NCBI GenBank assembly: GCA_934524965.1
Contig: CAKSYU010000041.1
Span: forward strand, 1-15,072
DNA length: 15,072 bases
Direction of reading: 5' to 3'
Source: an uncultured Angelakisella sp.
Lineage (GTDB): Bacteria; Bacillota; Clostridia; Oscillospirales; Ruminococcaceae
A program made the translations under genes and the position numbers. This document shows positions 1-6,142 of the stretch, piece after piece (the first letter of the stretch is position 1; every line of letters begins with the position of its first letter). Under the pieces are notes generated by a model. The model was not told the origin of the DNA. It ran no database searches and was given only the letters and a program-made list of their open reading frames with translations.

Positions 1-73
1 CCGCAGGGCAGCCGCCAACGGCGGCTCTGCGGCTTCGCCGCAGGCTCCGTCCTTTGGACGGAGCGCCCTGCGG
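1..73. repeat. Cloverleaf palindromic element, copy 1 (left edge cut by window)
   Basis: The outer stem pairs 1-9 (ccgcagggc) with 65-73 (gccctgcgg). Three hairpins fill the inside with no spacer bases: 10-26 (agccgcc, loop aac, ggcggct), 27-43 (ctgcggc, loop ttc, gccgcag) and 44-64 (gctccgtcc, loop ttt, ggacggagc). The right arm continues as gcgc at 74-77, so the left arm probably begins before base 1. Every base inside 1-73 is paired except the three triloops. The element ends about 50 bases before the start codon at 124. The fold is seen directly; its function is unknown. Confidence 0.85.
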
Positions 74-123
74 GCGCTTTCCCAGCTTTTTCTCTCACCT
101 AATGTCCCGAAAGGAGCCGCCCC

Positions 124-270
124 ATGACCCTCCTCTACCTCATCACCGCCATCTTCACCATGCTGTCACTGATCCTCAGCGTCCGGCGGGTGCCCCGCTT
201 TGTCACGGTGCTGCAATCAGTCGCCTTTGCCTGCGCCGTCGCCCTGTTTCTCTATTACCTCGTTCAATAA
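124..270 (+). CDS. Small two-helix membrane protein (48 aa)
   Basis: An ATG at 124 follows a good ribosome binding site (aaggag at 111-116, 7-base spacer) and opens a 48-residue frame ending in TAA at 268-270. Two hydrophobic segments, about residues 2-19 and 28-46, flank a short basic loop with RR at 21-22, so the product should be a helical-hairpin integral membrane peptide. The TAA overlaps the ribosome binding site of the acetyltransferase gene (aaaggag at 269-275), which suggests translational coupling. I do not recognise the family and assign no function. Support comes from the ribosome binding site, the hydrophobic pattern and the tight packing with the next gene, not from homology. 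Confidence 0.65.
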   Translation: MTLLYLITAIFTMLSLILSVRRVPRFVTVLQSVAFACAVALFLYYLVQ

Positions 271-281
271 AGGAGTTTCCC

Positions 282-806
282 ATGCTGCTGCGTCCCGCCC
301 GTCCCGCTGATCTTGATACCATCGAAAGCCACTACACCGCGCTGCTCACTCACGAAGCTGCCACCGGTCACAGCACCACCAACTGGTCGCTGGGGGTCTA
401 CCCCACCCGCCGCACCGCCGCCGATGCCCTTACCGCCGGCACGCTGTGGGTACTGGAGCGGGAGGGAGCGGTGGTTGCCAGTGTCATTCTCAATCACTGT
501 CAGGACGACTTTTACACCCGAATTGACTGGCAATATCCCGCCCAGCCGGAGCAGGTGCTGGTCGTCCATACCCTCTGCATTCCGCCCTCCCTTGCCGGTC
601 AAGGACTGGGGAAAGCCTGCGTTTCCCTTATCAAGCAGCAGGCTGCCGCCATGGGCTGCACTGTGATCCGGTTGGATACTTGGGCAGGCAACCTGCCCGC
701 CGCCACCCTATACCAAAAATGCGGCTTTTCGCTCTGCGGACGCGCCGAAGTGCTTTTTCAGGGCAAAATACCGGAGGAGCTCGTTTTCCTCGAATATAAA
801 ATCTGA
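282..806 (+). CDS. GNAT-family N-acetyltransferase
   Basis: This 174-residue protein has the GNAT fold, which transfers an acetyl group from acetyl-CoA to an amine of an unknown substrate. The beta-4 strand and pyrophosphate-binding loop are visible: VLVVHTLCIPPSLAGQGLG at about 92-110, with the Q-x-x-G-x-G/A-type signature at AGQGLG (105-110). A C-terminal segment with AATLYQKCGF (140-149) is the typical beta-6/alpha-4 end of the family. The start is taken at 282 because aaaggag (269-275) precedes it; the open frame continues back to 54, but that part runs through the small membrane gene and the palindromic element. It lies 11 bases after the small membrane gene and 23 bases before the DUF512 gene, so the three are probably co-transcribed. 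The substrate cannot be read from the sequence. Confidence 0.88.
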   Translation: MLLRPARPADLDTIESHYTALLTHEAATGHSTTNWSLGVYPTRRTAADALTAGTLWVLEREGAVVASVILNHCQDDFYTRIDWQYPAQPEQVLVVHTLCIPPSLAGQGLGKACVSLIKQQAAAMGCTVIRLDTWAGNLPAATLYQKCGFSLCGRAEVLFQGKIPEELVFLEYKI

Positions 807-829
807 TCTGATCCGGAGATAAAATCAAA

Positions 830-2146
830 ATGCCTGTTCTTATCGATAGCGTTACCCCCCATACCCCCGCGGCAAAAGCCGGTATCCATGCCGGCGACCG
901 GCTCCTCACCATCAACGGCAATATCATTCGCGACGTGCTGGATTACCGCTTCTACATGATCGATACCGCCCTCACCGTCGAGGTGGAGCGGGAGGACAAG
1001 CTCCTCTCCTTCCACATTAAAAAGGCGGAATATGACGAGCTGGGTCTGGAATTTACCGATTATCTCATGGATCGGCAGCACCACTGCGCCAATAAATGCG
1101 TGTTCTGCTTTGTCGATCAGCTTCCCAAGGGTATGCGGGAAACCCTCTACTTCAAAGATGACGACAGCCGCATGAGCTTTCTGTTCGGCAGCTATGTCAC
1201 CCTCACCAACATGAGTGATGAGGATATTGCCCGCATCATCAAAATGCACATCAGCCCCATCAATATTTCGGTTCATGCCACCGACCCCGAGCTGCGGGTC
1301 GAGCTGATGAAAAACCCCCGCAGCGGCGAGGTGCTCAAGTATATCCCGCAGCTGGCAGCCCATCATATCCGCATCAACGCCCAGATCGTTATCTGTCCGG
1401 GGCTCAATGACGGCGAGCAGCTTCGCCGCAGCCTGTGGGATCTGGGGGAATACGCCCCTGAGGTGCAGAGCATCGCGCTGGTGCCGGTGGGACTCACCGG
1501 ACATCGGGAGGGGCTGTATCCCCTGCGCATGATGACCCCAGCCGAAGCCGCCGATTGTATCCGCATTGCCGATGAATTCGGGGAGGAGATGCTGCGCCGC
1601 CACGGTAGCCGCGTCGCATTCTGCGCCGATGAGCTGTACCTCATCGCCGGGCTGCCCCTGCCGGACTACGGCTACTATGAGGACTTTGACCAGCTGGGCA
1701 ACGGAGTGGGCACCACCGCTCTCCTGCGCGATGAATTCGCCTCCGCCCTTGCCATGGAGGACGGCGACGAGGAGGAGAGCCACTTTGCCCTTGCCACCGG
1801 AGAAGCTGCCGCACCGCTTTTGCGGGAGCTTTTGGAAACGGCAAAGGACAAGTTTCCTCATCGGCAAATCACCGTTTACGGCATACCGAATATCACCTTC
1901 GGCGGCGGAGTCAATGTCACGGGGCTGGTCTGCGGTCGGGATATCATCGAATATCTCCGCGATAAACCGCTTTACGAAGGTCTCATTATACCGGAGATCA
2001 TGCTGCGGGACGAAAAAGATAAATTTCTTGATGACCGCACCCCCTACGATGTTGCCGAAGCACTGCAAACCGCCGTTTTTGTTGCCGGTATGGACGGCGC
2101 CGACCTCTTAGATGCCCTCTTGGGTTTGACGCCGCCGTTGGGCTGA
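830..2146 (+). CDS. DUF512 / PDZ-like radical SAM family protein
   Basis: The 438-residue product matches the DUF512 family of putative iron-sulfur proteins. The N-terminal part (about 3-60) looks PDZ-like (HTPAAKAGIHAGDRLLTING). Next is a radical-SAM-type cluster motif C86-x3-C90-x2-C93 within HHCANKCVFCFVDQ, followed by conserved blocks (YVTLTNMSDEDI, INISVHATDPELR). The C-terminal half, about 190-420, is the DUF512 region, with GLNDG and a glycine-rich end (FGGGVNVTGLVCGRDI). The length is normal for the family. The biochemical role is not established; family members are often found near der, which here lies about 9 kb downstream. The start at 830 follows ccggagat at 814-821. It is probably co-transcribed with the acetyltransferase gene 23 bases upstream. 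Confidence 0.9.
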   Translation: MPVLIDSVTPHTPAAKAGIHAGDRLLTINGNIIRDVLDYRFYMIDTALTVEVEREDKLLSFHIKKAEYDELGLEFTDYLMDRQHHCANKCVFCFVDQLPKGMRETLYFKDDDSRMSFLFGSYVTLTNMSDEDIARIIKMHISPINISVHATDPELRVELMKNPRSGEVLKYIPQLAAHHIRINAQIVICPGLNDGEQLRRSLWDLGEYAPEVQSIALVPVGLTGHREGLYPLRMMTPAEAADCIRIADEFGEEMLRRHGSRVAFCADELYLIAGLPLPDYGYYEDFDQLGNGVGTTALLRDEFASALAMEDGDEEESHFALATGEAAAPLLRELLETAKDKFPHRQITVYGIPNITFGGGVNVTGLVCGRDIIEYLRDKPLYEGLIIPEIMLRDEKDKFLDDRTPYDVAEALQTAVFVAGMDGADLLDALLGLTPPLG

Positions 2147-2186
2147 TCTTTGTTTTTTCCATCGTACTTTCCGCAAAGGGCGGGAT

Positions 2187-2268
2187 CGGGGCGCAGCCCC
2201 TTTCGGCTCCGCCGAAAGCCACGAGCTTCGCTCGTGGCGCCCGCCTCCGGCGGGCGGGCTGCGCCCCG
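2187..2268. repeat. Cloverleaf palindromic element, copy 2
   Basis: The outer stem pairs cggggcgcagccc (2187-2199) with gggctgcgccccg (2256-2268). Inside are three hairpins with 3-base loops: 2200-2218 (ctttcggc, tcc, gccgaaag), 2219-2237 (ccacgagc, ttc, gctcgtgg) and 2239-2255 (gcccgcc, tcc, ggcgggc). The outer stem differs in sequence from copies 1, 3 and 4, but the layout is the same. It fills most of the 185-base gap between the DUF512 gene and the oxidoreductase gene and ends 63 bases before the latter's ATG. There is no T-tract after any stem, so it does not look like a standard intrinsic terminator. Confidence 0.85.
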
Positions 2269-2331
2269 CCTCCCCCCTTCGCACCGACCCTGCCCCTATT
2301 CCCCCACCAATCTGACCAAGGAGGATTTCCC

Positions 2332-3333
2332 ATGATCCGTTTTGCCACCATCGGCTCCGGCGCCATCGTCGAGCAGTTCCTCACCGAAGCGCAGAAGCAC
2401 CCCGATTTCAGGCTCACCGCTGTTTATTCCCGTACCGCGGAGCGTGCCGCCGAGTTCGCCGCCCAGTGGGGCGCCGTCCTCACTTTCACCGACCTTGCCC
2501 AGCTTGCCGCCTGCGGCGAGGTGGACGCCGTCTATATCGCCAGCCCCAACCTTTGCCATGCGGAGCAGGCGATCACCCTGATGAAAGCCGGCAAACACAT
2601 TCTCTGCGAAAAGCCGATGGCGACCACCTACATCGACTGTGACGGCATGGTGCTTCAGGCACACAACAGTCATGTCATTCTGCTGGAGGGTATGCGCACC
2701 CTGTTTGCCCCCGGCTTCGCCAAACTGCATCAGCTCATTCCGGAGATCGGCGCCCTGCGCCGCATCACGGCGGGCTATTGCCAGTACTCCAGCCGGTACG
2801 ACAGCTACCTTGCCGGCGGTCGACCCAATGCCTTTGATGCCCGCCTTAACAATGCCGCCGTCGCCGATCTCGGCGTTTACTGCATTGCCCCCACCATTGC
2901 CATGGCTGGCGAGCCGCAGAAAGTCCTTTCCTGCTGCAACAAAATTGGGGAGTTCGAGGCACAGGGCGCGGCGCTGGCACAGTACCCCACCTTCCTTGCC
3001 GACTGGCGCTGGAGCAAAATCGCGGACAGCCCCCTGCCCTCCGCCATCGAGGGAGAAAAGGGCGCTATCCTCATCGGCAAGTGGGATACCATGTCTCCCC
3101 TCACCCTCTGTCTGCGCGGGCAGGAGCCGAAGCCCATTCCCATCGAGGACGACACCTCGCCCCTTTACGCCGAGCTGGACGCTTTCATCTCGATGATCAA
3201 GCGCCGCAGCGGCAATGAGGGCTACCTTTCCATCTCGCTGGCGACCTGCCGGGTTCTCGATGAGATCGCCAAGCAGAATAAGATCACCTTCCGCCAAACC
3301 TGCTGGAACATGGTCGTCCACCGCGATGAATGA
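2332..3333 (+). CDS. Gfo/Idh/MocA family NAD(P)-dependent oxidoreductase
   Basis: This 333-residue protein has the two-domain layout of the glucose-fructose oxidoreductase/inositol dehydrogenase family. An N-terminal Rossmann domain starts MIRFATIGSGAIV, with the dinucleotide-binding G-x-G at 8-10. The family block IASPNLCH (69-76) follows, then the hallmark EKP (93-95) in ILCEKPMATT. The C-terminal half is the usual alpha/beta substrate domain, including AVADLGVYCI in the region that carries catalytic residues in relatives. Members oxidise or reduce a hydroxyl/keto group of a sugar or polyol using NAD(P); the substrate is not predictable here. The start is well supported by aaggagg at 2318-2324. 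It appears to be a single gene, with a palindromic element upstream and a convergent gene pair downstream. Confidence 0.92.
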   Translation: MIRFATIGSGAIVEQFLTEAQKHPDFRLTAVYSRTAERAAEFAAQWGAVLTFTDLAQLAACGEVDAVYIASPNLCHAEQAITLMKAGKHILCEKPMATTYIDCDGMVLQAHNSHVILLEGMRTLFAPGFAKLHQLIPEIGALRRITAGYCQYSSRYDSYLAGGRPNAFDARLNNAAVADLGVYCIAPTIAMAGEPQKVLSCCNKIGEFEAQGAALAQYPTFLADWRWSKIADSPLPSAIEGEKGAILIGKWDTMSPLTLCLRGQEPKPIPIEDDTSPLYAELDAFISMIKRRSGNEGYLSISLATCRVLDEIAKQNKITFRQTCWNMVVHRDE

Positions 3334-3590
3334 CCGCCGGCTAAAACTTTATGATCGCTTTTTCCACCTCCGCCTGTCTTGGGGGTGGAGAATTTTTGTT
3401 GCCCCCTGCGGGCGGCGGCAGAGCGTAACGCTGCCGCGACCTGCAAGAGAGGGTTCCCCCTTAGCTCCGGCTTTTACTGACTATCCTCCCTCCGAGTAGG
3501 TGGGAAGCAGAAGCTAATGGCTTAGTTTGCTGCCGCCTAACGGCGTCGCAAAGTTTTAATTCGGGCTTGGTCTGTCTCTCTGCGCTTCTT
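3334..3590. other. Convergent intergenic gap with short inverted ends and hairpins
   Basis: No gene is supported here. The gap lies between the oxidoreductase gene (+) and rpmF (-). It has a short inverted pair, taaaacttt at 3342-3350 and aaagtttta at 3550-3558. A hairpin with a bulge lies near 3409-3432 (gcggcagagcg against cgctgccgc). Another, at 3526-3552 (tttgc/gcaaa outside, cgcc/ggcg inside), lies near its right end. The 12-base string agggttccccct at 3450-3461 also occurs at 10808-10819 in the larger inverted-end element. It may be a decayed repeat of the same family, but that is an inference. Confidence 0.4.
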
Positions 3591-3596
3591 TGGACA

Positions 3597-3634
3597 TAAA
3601 AACACCCCCGACAGCATCTTGCCATCGGGGGTGT
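3597..3634 (-). terminator. Intrinsic terminator of the DUF177-rpmF unit
   Basis: On the minus strand the arms acacccccga (plus 3625-3634) and tcgggggtgt (plus 3602-3611) form a 10-base-pair stem, followed by a run of five T residues (plus 3598-3602 is all A). It lies about 25 bases after the rpmF stop codon. The plus-strand reading has a weaker T-run (gcttttat), so it might also catch transcripts from the oxidoreductase side. Confidence 0.88.
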
Positions 3635-3658
3635 GTGCTTTTATCGGGGTCGGCGGGA

Positions 3659-3841
3659 TCAGTCCTCTACCTTGATGACCTCTACGCCCTTGTAGTAGCC
3701 GCAGGTGGGGCATACACGGTGGGGCAGCTTAAAGGAGCCGCACTGGGTGCAGCGGCACATAGCGGGAGCGTCCAGCTTCCACACGTTGCTGCGTCTTTTG
3801 TTCTTTCTTGCTTTCGAGCTTTTTCTCTTCGGTACTGCCAT
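3659..3841 (-). CDS. rpmF: 50S ribosomal protein L32
   Basis: The 60-residue product is a full-length zinc-ribbon form of L32, a protein of the large ribosomal subunit. It begins [18 protein letters not shown], the conserved basic N-terminus of the family. It carries two CxxC knuckles, C31-T-Q-C34 and C44-P-T-C47, expected to bind one zinc ion. The zinc-binding (C+) version is the usual constitutive paralogue; some bacteria also have a C- form used in zinc shortage, which is not seen here. On the minus strand AGGAGG (plus 3850-3855) lies 8 bases before the ATG. It follows the DUF177 gene by 44 bases, the classical yceD-rpmF arrangement, and is followed by a strong terminator. Confidence 0.97.
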   Translation of the reverse strand: MAVPKRKSSKARKNKRRSNVWKLDAPAMCRCTQCGSFKLPHRVCPTCGYYKGVEVIKVED

Positions 3842-3885
3842 CTTATTTTCCTCCTACGATTATTTCATTTTGTTTTTGTCAAGTC

Positions 3886-4383
3886 TCAGTTTTCCAGCAG
3901 CCGGCGCAAGGCGTCCAGTCGGGGATCGCCGCTTTCCCGCTTGCAGGCGCAGGATCCCTCGTTCAGGTTTTTTCCGCAGGTGGGGCACAGCCCTTTGCAG
4001 TCCTCACGGCACAGGTAGCGCTGGGGCAGCTCCGGCAGGATATCGTTGGTAGCGAGCTCTAGGAGCTCTACAAATCCGTCCTCAGCCACCAAAAAGGTCT
4101 CATCATCTTCTCCGTTTACCGTCCGCACTACCGTATGGCTCACGGTGCGGTCTACGGGCAGCTCCAGCGGAGCCAGACAGCGGTCGCACAGAACCTCCAG
4201 CGTAAACCGGTAGGTGCAATCGAGTGTAACTACACCGGCACGGTTCACCGCCTTGGCGGTCACCTTTACGGGCGCCGTGAATAAGGGCTTCCCTGCGTGT
4301 TTTACGGTTGTCAGGTCCACATCAGCCGTTACCACATCGGCTTCTCCCGGCAGCTCCAGTACACGGTTCAGGTCAAGCTTCAC
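3886..4383 (-). CDS. YceD/DUF177 family protein
   Basis: The product is 165 residues if translation starts at the GTG at 4383, which is preceded by AAAGGAG (plus 4393-4399) at a good distance. The frame stays open to 4515, but that stretch covers the promoter, so the longer version is rejected. The C-terminal half carries the cysteine pattern of the family: C-x3-C-x4-C-x2-C-x8-C-x-C in CREDCKGLCPTCG and GSCAC, probably a metal site. DUF177/YceD proteins are linked to 23S rRNA accumulation in plants and E. coli, and the gene is almost always next to rpmF, as here. An accessory role in 50S assembly is the reasonable reading. Confidence 0.92.
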   Translation of the reverse strand: MKLDLNRVLELPGEADVVTADVDLTTVKHAGKPLFTAPVKVTAKAVNRAGVVTLDCTYRFTLEVLCDRCLAPLELPVDRTVSHTVVRTVNGEDDETFLVAEDGFVELLELATNDILPELPQRYLCREDCKGLCPTCGKNLNEGSCACKRESGDPRLDALRRLLEN

Positions 4384-4486
4384 GGTGCCTCTCTCCTTTT
4401 CTTCGGGGAGATCCCCGCTGCAAAATAGGGGTTGCCGCCCGTTAAAAAAGGGCGCACTGCCCCCTCCCTTGGACGGACACAAAAAT

Positions 4487-4515
4487 ATTATAGGGACTTC
4501 CCGCCCCCTTGTCAA
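4487..4515 (-). promoter_or_regulatory. Consensus sigma-70/SigA promoter for the DUF177-rpmF unit
   Basis: On the minus strand a perfect -35 box TTGACA (plus 4510-4515) and a perfect -10 box TATAAT (plus 4487-4492) are separated by exactly 17 bases. Transcription should begin near plus 4480, giving a leader of about 97 bases before the GTG at 4383. A perfect promoter fits high, growth-linked expression of a ribosomal protein operon. Confidence 0.9.
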
Positions 4516-4620
4516 GCCTTGGTTTGCATTTTTCCCTGTATTTCAGCGCTTTTTTGCATGACCGCCGCCCTCCCCGACCATACTTTTTACAGCTCGGGTC
4601 CTCGGTGCAGGGCTCGGATA

Positions 4621-4730
4621 ACGCCCGCAGAGCACGGCGCCTGCGGCGCCGCCGGTCGCGGGGGCGGCGGCGCCGCCCCCGCGAACCTGCCCGACCGCCC
4701 CACAGGGGCGGTCGGGCGCCCTGCGGGCGT
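4621..4730. repeat. Cloverleaf palindromic element, copy 3
   Basis: The outer stem pairs acgcccgcag (4621-4630) with ctgcgggcgt (4721-4730), with further pairing at 4632-4633/4718-4719 across one A-C mismatch. Three hairpins lie inside: 4635-4651 (cggcgcc, loop tgc, ggcgccg), 4657-4683 (cgcgggggcggc, loop ggc, gccgcccccgcg) and 4689-4717 (13-base-pair stem, loop aca). All loops are 3 bases. The outer arms are nearly the same as in copies 1 and 4 (gcccgcagggc/gccctgcgggc), while the inner hairpins are different and longer. It ends 28 bases before the ATG of the LCP-like gene. Confidence 0.85.
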
Positions 4731-4758
4731 ATCGCACTTTCCCCCTCGGAGGTGTCCC

Positions 4759-5625
4759 ATGAAACATTCCCATTCCCGCGCCGCCGAATTCTGGCGCGTT
4801 TTTACCGTCTCGCTTGCCGCGGCGGCAGTGGTGTTCGGCTTGGGCTGGCTGCTCATCAGCCGCCCCGCCCGGTCGGAGCTGCCGGAGCCGGAAAGCCCCC
4901 TCCTCCCCGATGAAAGCTCACGGCTCACCGTCCTTGCCCTCGGCATTGGCGGGGAACAGGAGCTTTCGGTCTGCGCCCTTGTCTCGTTCCAGCCGGATCT
5001 CATCGCCGTGCAGGTGGCAGCCCTCCCGCCGCAGGCCGTCTGGCGCACCTCCGCCGGCGAGGGTACTTTAGCGGAGGCTTGGCGGCAGGGTGGCGCGGCT
5101 TATCTGCAAGCCGTCCTTGCCGAGTGGCTGGAGATCCCCATTCATCGCACCGTCCGTCAGGATCGGCAGCAGCTTGCCGCCGTGATGGAGCAGTGCGGAC
5201 CGCTGCCCTATACCCTGCCCATCTCGCTGGCGGAGGACGCCCCCGGCGGTCGCATCACCTTCCCCGCCGGTCGCTATTCCCTCGATGGCGAAGCGCTTGC
5301 CGATCTGCTGGTGCTGCCCCTGCCCGCCGATCCCGCCCGCCGCAGCGACCGTGCCGCCGAGCTGATCAAAGCGCTGGTGCTGCGTCACCTGCCCGCCGTG
5401 CTGACCAAAAGCGGCGAGGAGCTGGTGACTCACCTGCTACAAAACAGCGCCGGCGATCTGACCCTTCTGGACTATCTGGAGCGCCGCACCGCGCTGGGCA
5501 CACTGGCGCGTCGGGACGAAATACCGGTGTACTGCGTCTATCTGGATGGCACCGCCGGTCAGGGCGGCTACTACCTCTCGGAGGTCTCCCTTGCCTGCCT
5601 GCGCGCAGCGTTTCCGGCGGAGTGA
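4759..5625 (+). CDS. Membrane-anchored LytR-CpsA-Psr (LCP)-like protein, probably catalytically inactive
   Basis: The 288-residue product has an N-terminal membrane anchor (about 14-34, with charged HSHSRAAEFWR before it) and an extracellular domain that looks like a diverged LCP domain. Segment 107-154 (AWRQGGAAYLQAVLAEWLEI, then PIHRTVRQDRQQL and MEQCGPLPYTLP) follows the LCP block with GG, the 'GIPIDHY' strand and the 'GGV' turn. Segment 168-184 (FPAGRYSLDGEALADLL) follows 'G-x-x-x-LdGeqAL'. LCP enzymes attach phosphate-linked glycopolymers to peptidoglycan using conserved Arg/Asp residues. The usual RSDT and SIPRDt blocks are replaced here by LSVCALV (69-75) and ALPPQAVW (88-95), and the late R-x-R/RQ signature is not evident. 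The start at 4759 follows ggaggt. The LCP assignment is by eye and moderate; other extracellular domains remain possible. Confidence 0.55.
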   Translation: MKHSHSRAAEFWRVFTVSLAAAAVVFGLGWLLISRPARSELPEPESPLLPDESSRLTVLALGIGGEQELSVCALVSFQPDLIAVQVAALPPQAVWRTSAGEGTLAEAWRQGGAAYLQAVLAEWLEIPIHRTVRQDRQQLAAVMEQCGPLPYTLPISLAEDAPGGRITFPAGRYSLDGEALADLLVLPLPADPARRSDRAAELIKALVLRHLPAVLTKSGEELVTHLLQNSAGDLTLLDYLERRTALGTLARRDEIPVYCVYLDGTAGQGGYYLSEVSLACLRAAFPAE

Positions 5626-5752
5626 TCGCAGGGTGGGCTGTGGACTGCCGCACGGCGTAGCAAAATTGGTTCCCACTCCGTCCGCCTCGCTGTATCCGCC
5701 ACCGGCGGCGCTCGGCTCCGCACCCACTCCCCGCGACCCGCTAAACCCCAAG

Positions 5753-5778
5753 CCTCCCTTACACAGGGAGGGTTTTTT
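5753..5778 (+). terminator. Intrinsic terminator after the LCP-like gene
   Basis: The arms cctccct (5753-5759) and agggagg (5765-5771) close a 5-base loop and are followed by g and six T residues (5773-5778). It lies about 130 bases after the LCP-like stop codon. The intervening 5626-5752 has only short GC palindromes such as cgcc/ggcg near 5698-5708, and no gene. Confidence 0.85.
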
Positions 5779-6071
5779 ATACTCCCAAATCTCCTACCAT
5801 TTCCCAAACCCGTAAACTTTCTATGAAACTTTGTGCGAATTCAACACTTTCACTGCAAATTTAGTCGATTTCGTCCGTATTAGTGGGAGGACTTCTCTTT
5901 ACCGGTAAATAATCAAATCGAGCGACTTGCCCCCGACAAAAACCGAGGGTCACCTGTCAATCCAAGCCCCATCGAGAAAATGAGGGCTTCCCCAACCGCA
6001 CCTTGAAAACCGAATAAGTCATGCGCGTTACGCGCGCCCGCCCGCGCCCGCAGGAACCGGAGATATATCAG
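5779..6071. other. AT-richer intergenic island with no recognised gene
   Basis: This stretch is visibly richer in A/T than its surroundings up to about 6015. It holds a perfect 12-base palindrome tttaccggtaaa (5898-5909) and a hairpin aagccc/gggctt (5964-5969 with 5984-5989). The string caccttgaaaaccgaataa (5999-6017) resembles the conserved tail of Firmicutes rRNA spacers, but no rRNA or tRNA sequence adjoins it. A minus-strand open frame spans part of it (5913-6149) but overlaps the ddl promoter and has no ribosome binding site or family features. It may be a remnant of inserted DNA; this is not shown. Confidence 0.4.
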
Positions 6072-6100
6072 TTGCACCGCGCATAAAAATGTGGTATGAT
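6072..6100 (+). promoter_or_regulatory. SigA-type promoter upstream of ddl
   Basis: ttgcac at 6072-6077 (4 of 6 to TTGACA) and tatgat at 6095-6100 (5 of 6 to TATAAT) are 17 bases apart. Transcription would start near 6107, leaving a leader of about 36 bases before the ddl ATG at 6143. The position also argues against the longer ddl reading frame that begins at 6089, inside this promoter. Confidence 0.75.
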
Positions 6101-6142
6101 AAGCTGTATTATTCCACAGTTTTGGAAAGGGGTTTTTGCCTG

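Noticed and set aside
54..281. Upstream extension of the acetyltransferase frame
   Set aside because: The extension passes through the palindromic element and the small membrane gene. The start at 282 has a good ribosome binding site and gives the normal GNAT length.
758..2068. Long minus-strand open frame (436 codons) opposite the DUF512 gene
   Set aside because: The plus strand encodes a clear DUF512 protein. Long antisense frames are expected opposite GC-rich genes, and this one has no family motif or ribosome binding site.
2296..3321. Long minus-strand open frame opposite the oxidoreductase gene
   Set aside because: It mirrors a well-supported Gfo/Idh/MocA gene and shows no motif of its own.
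4432..4758. Upstream extension of the LCP-like frame
   Set aside because: It crosses the divergent rpmF promoter and cloverleaf copy 3. The ATG at 4759 follows ggaggt and begins a proper membrane anchor.
5999..6017. rRNA operon spacer
   Set aside because: Only a short resemblance to spacer tails is present; no 16S, 23S, 5S or tRNA sequence is seen on either side.
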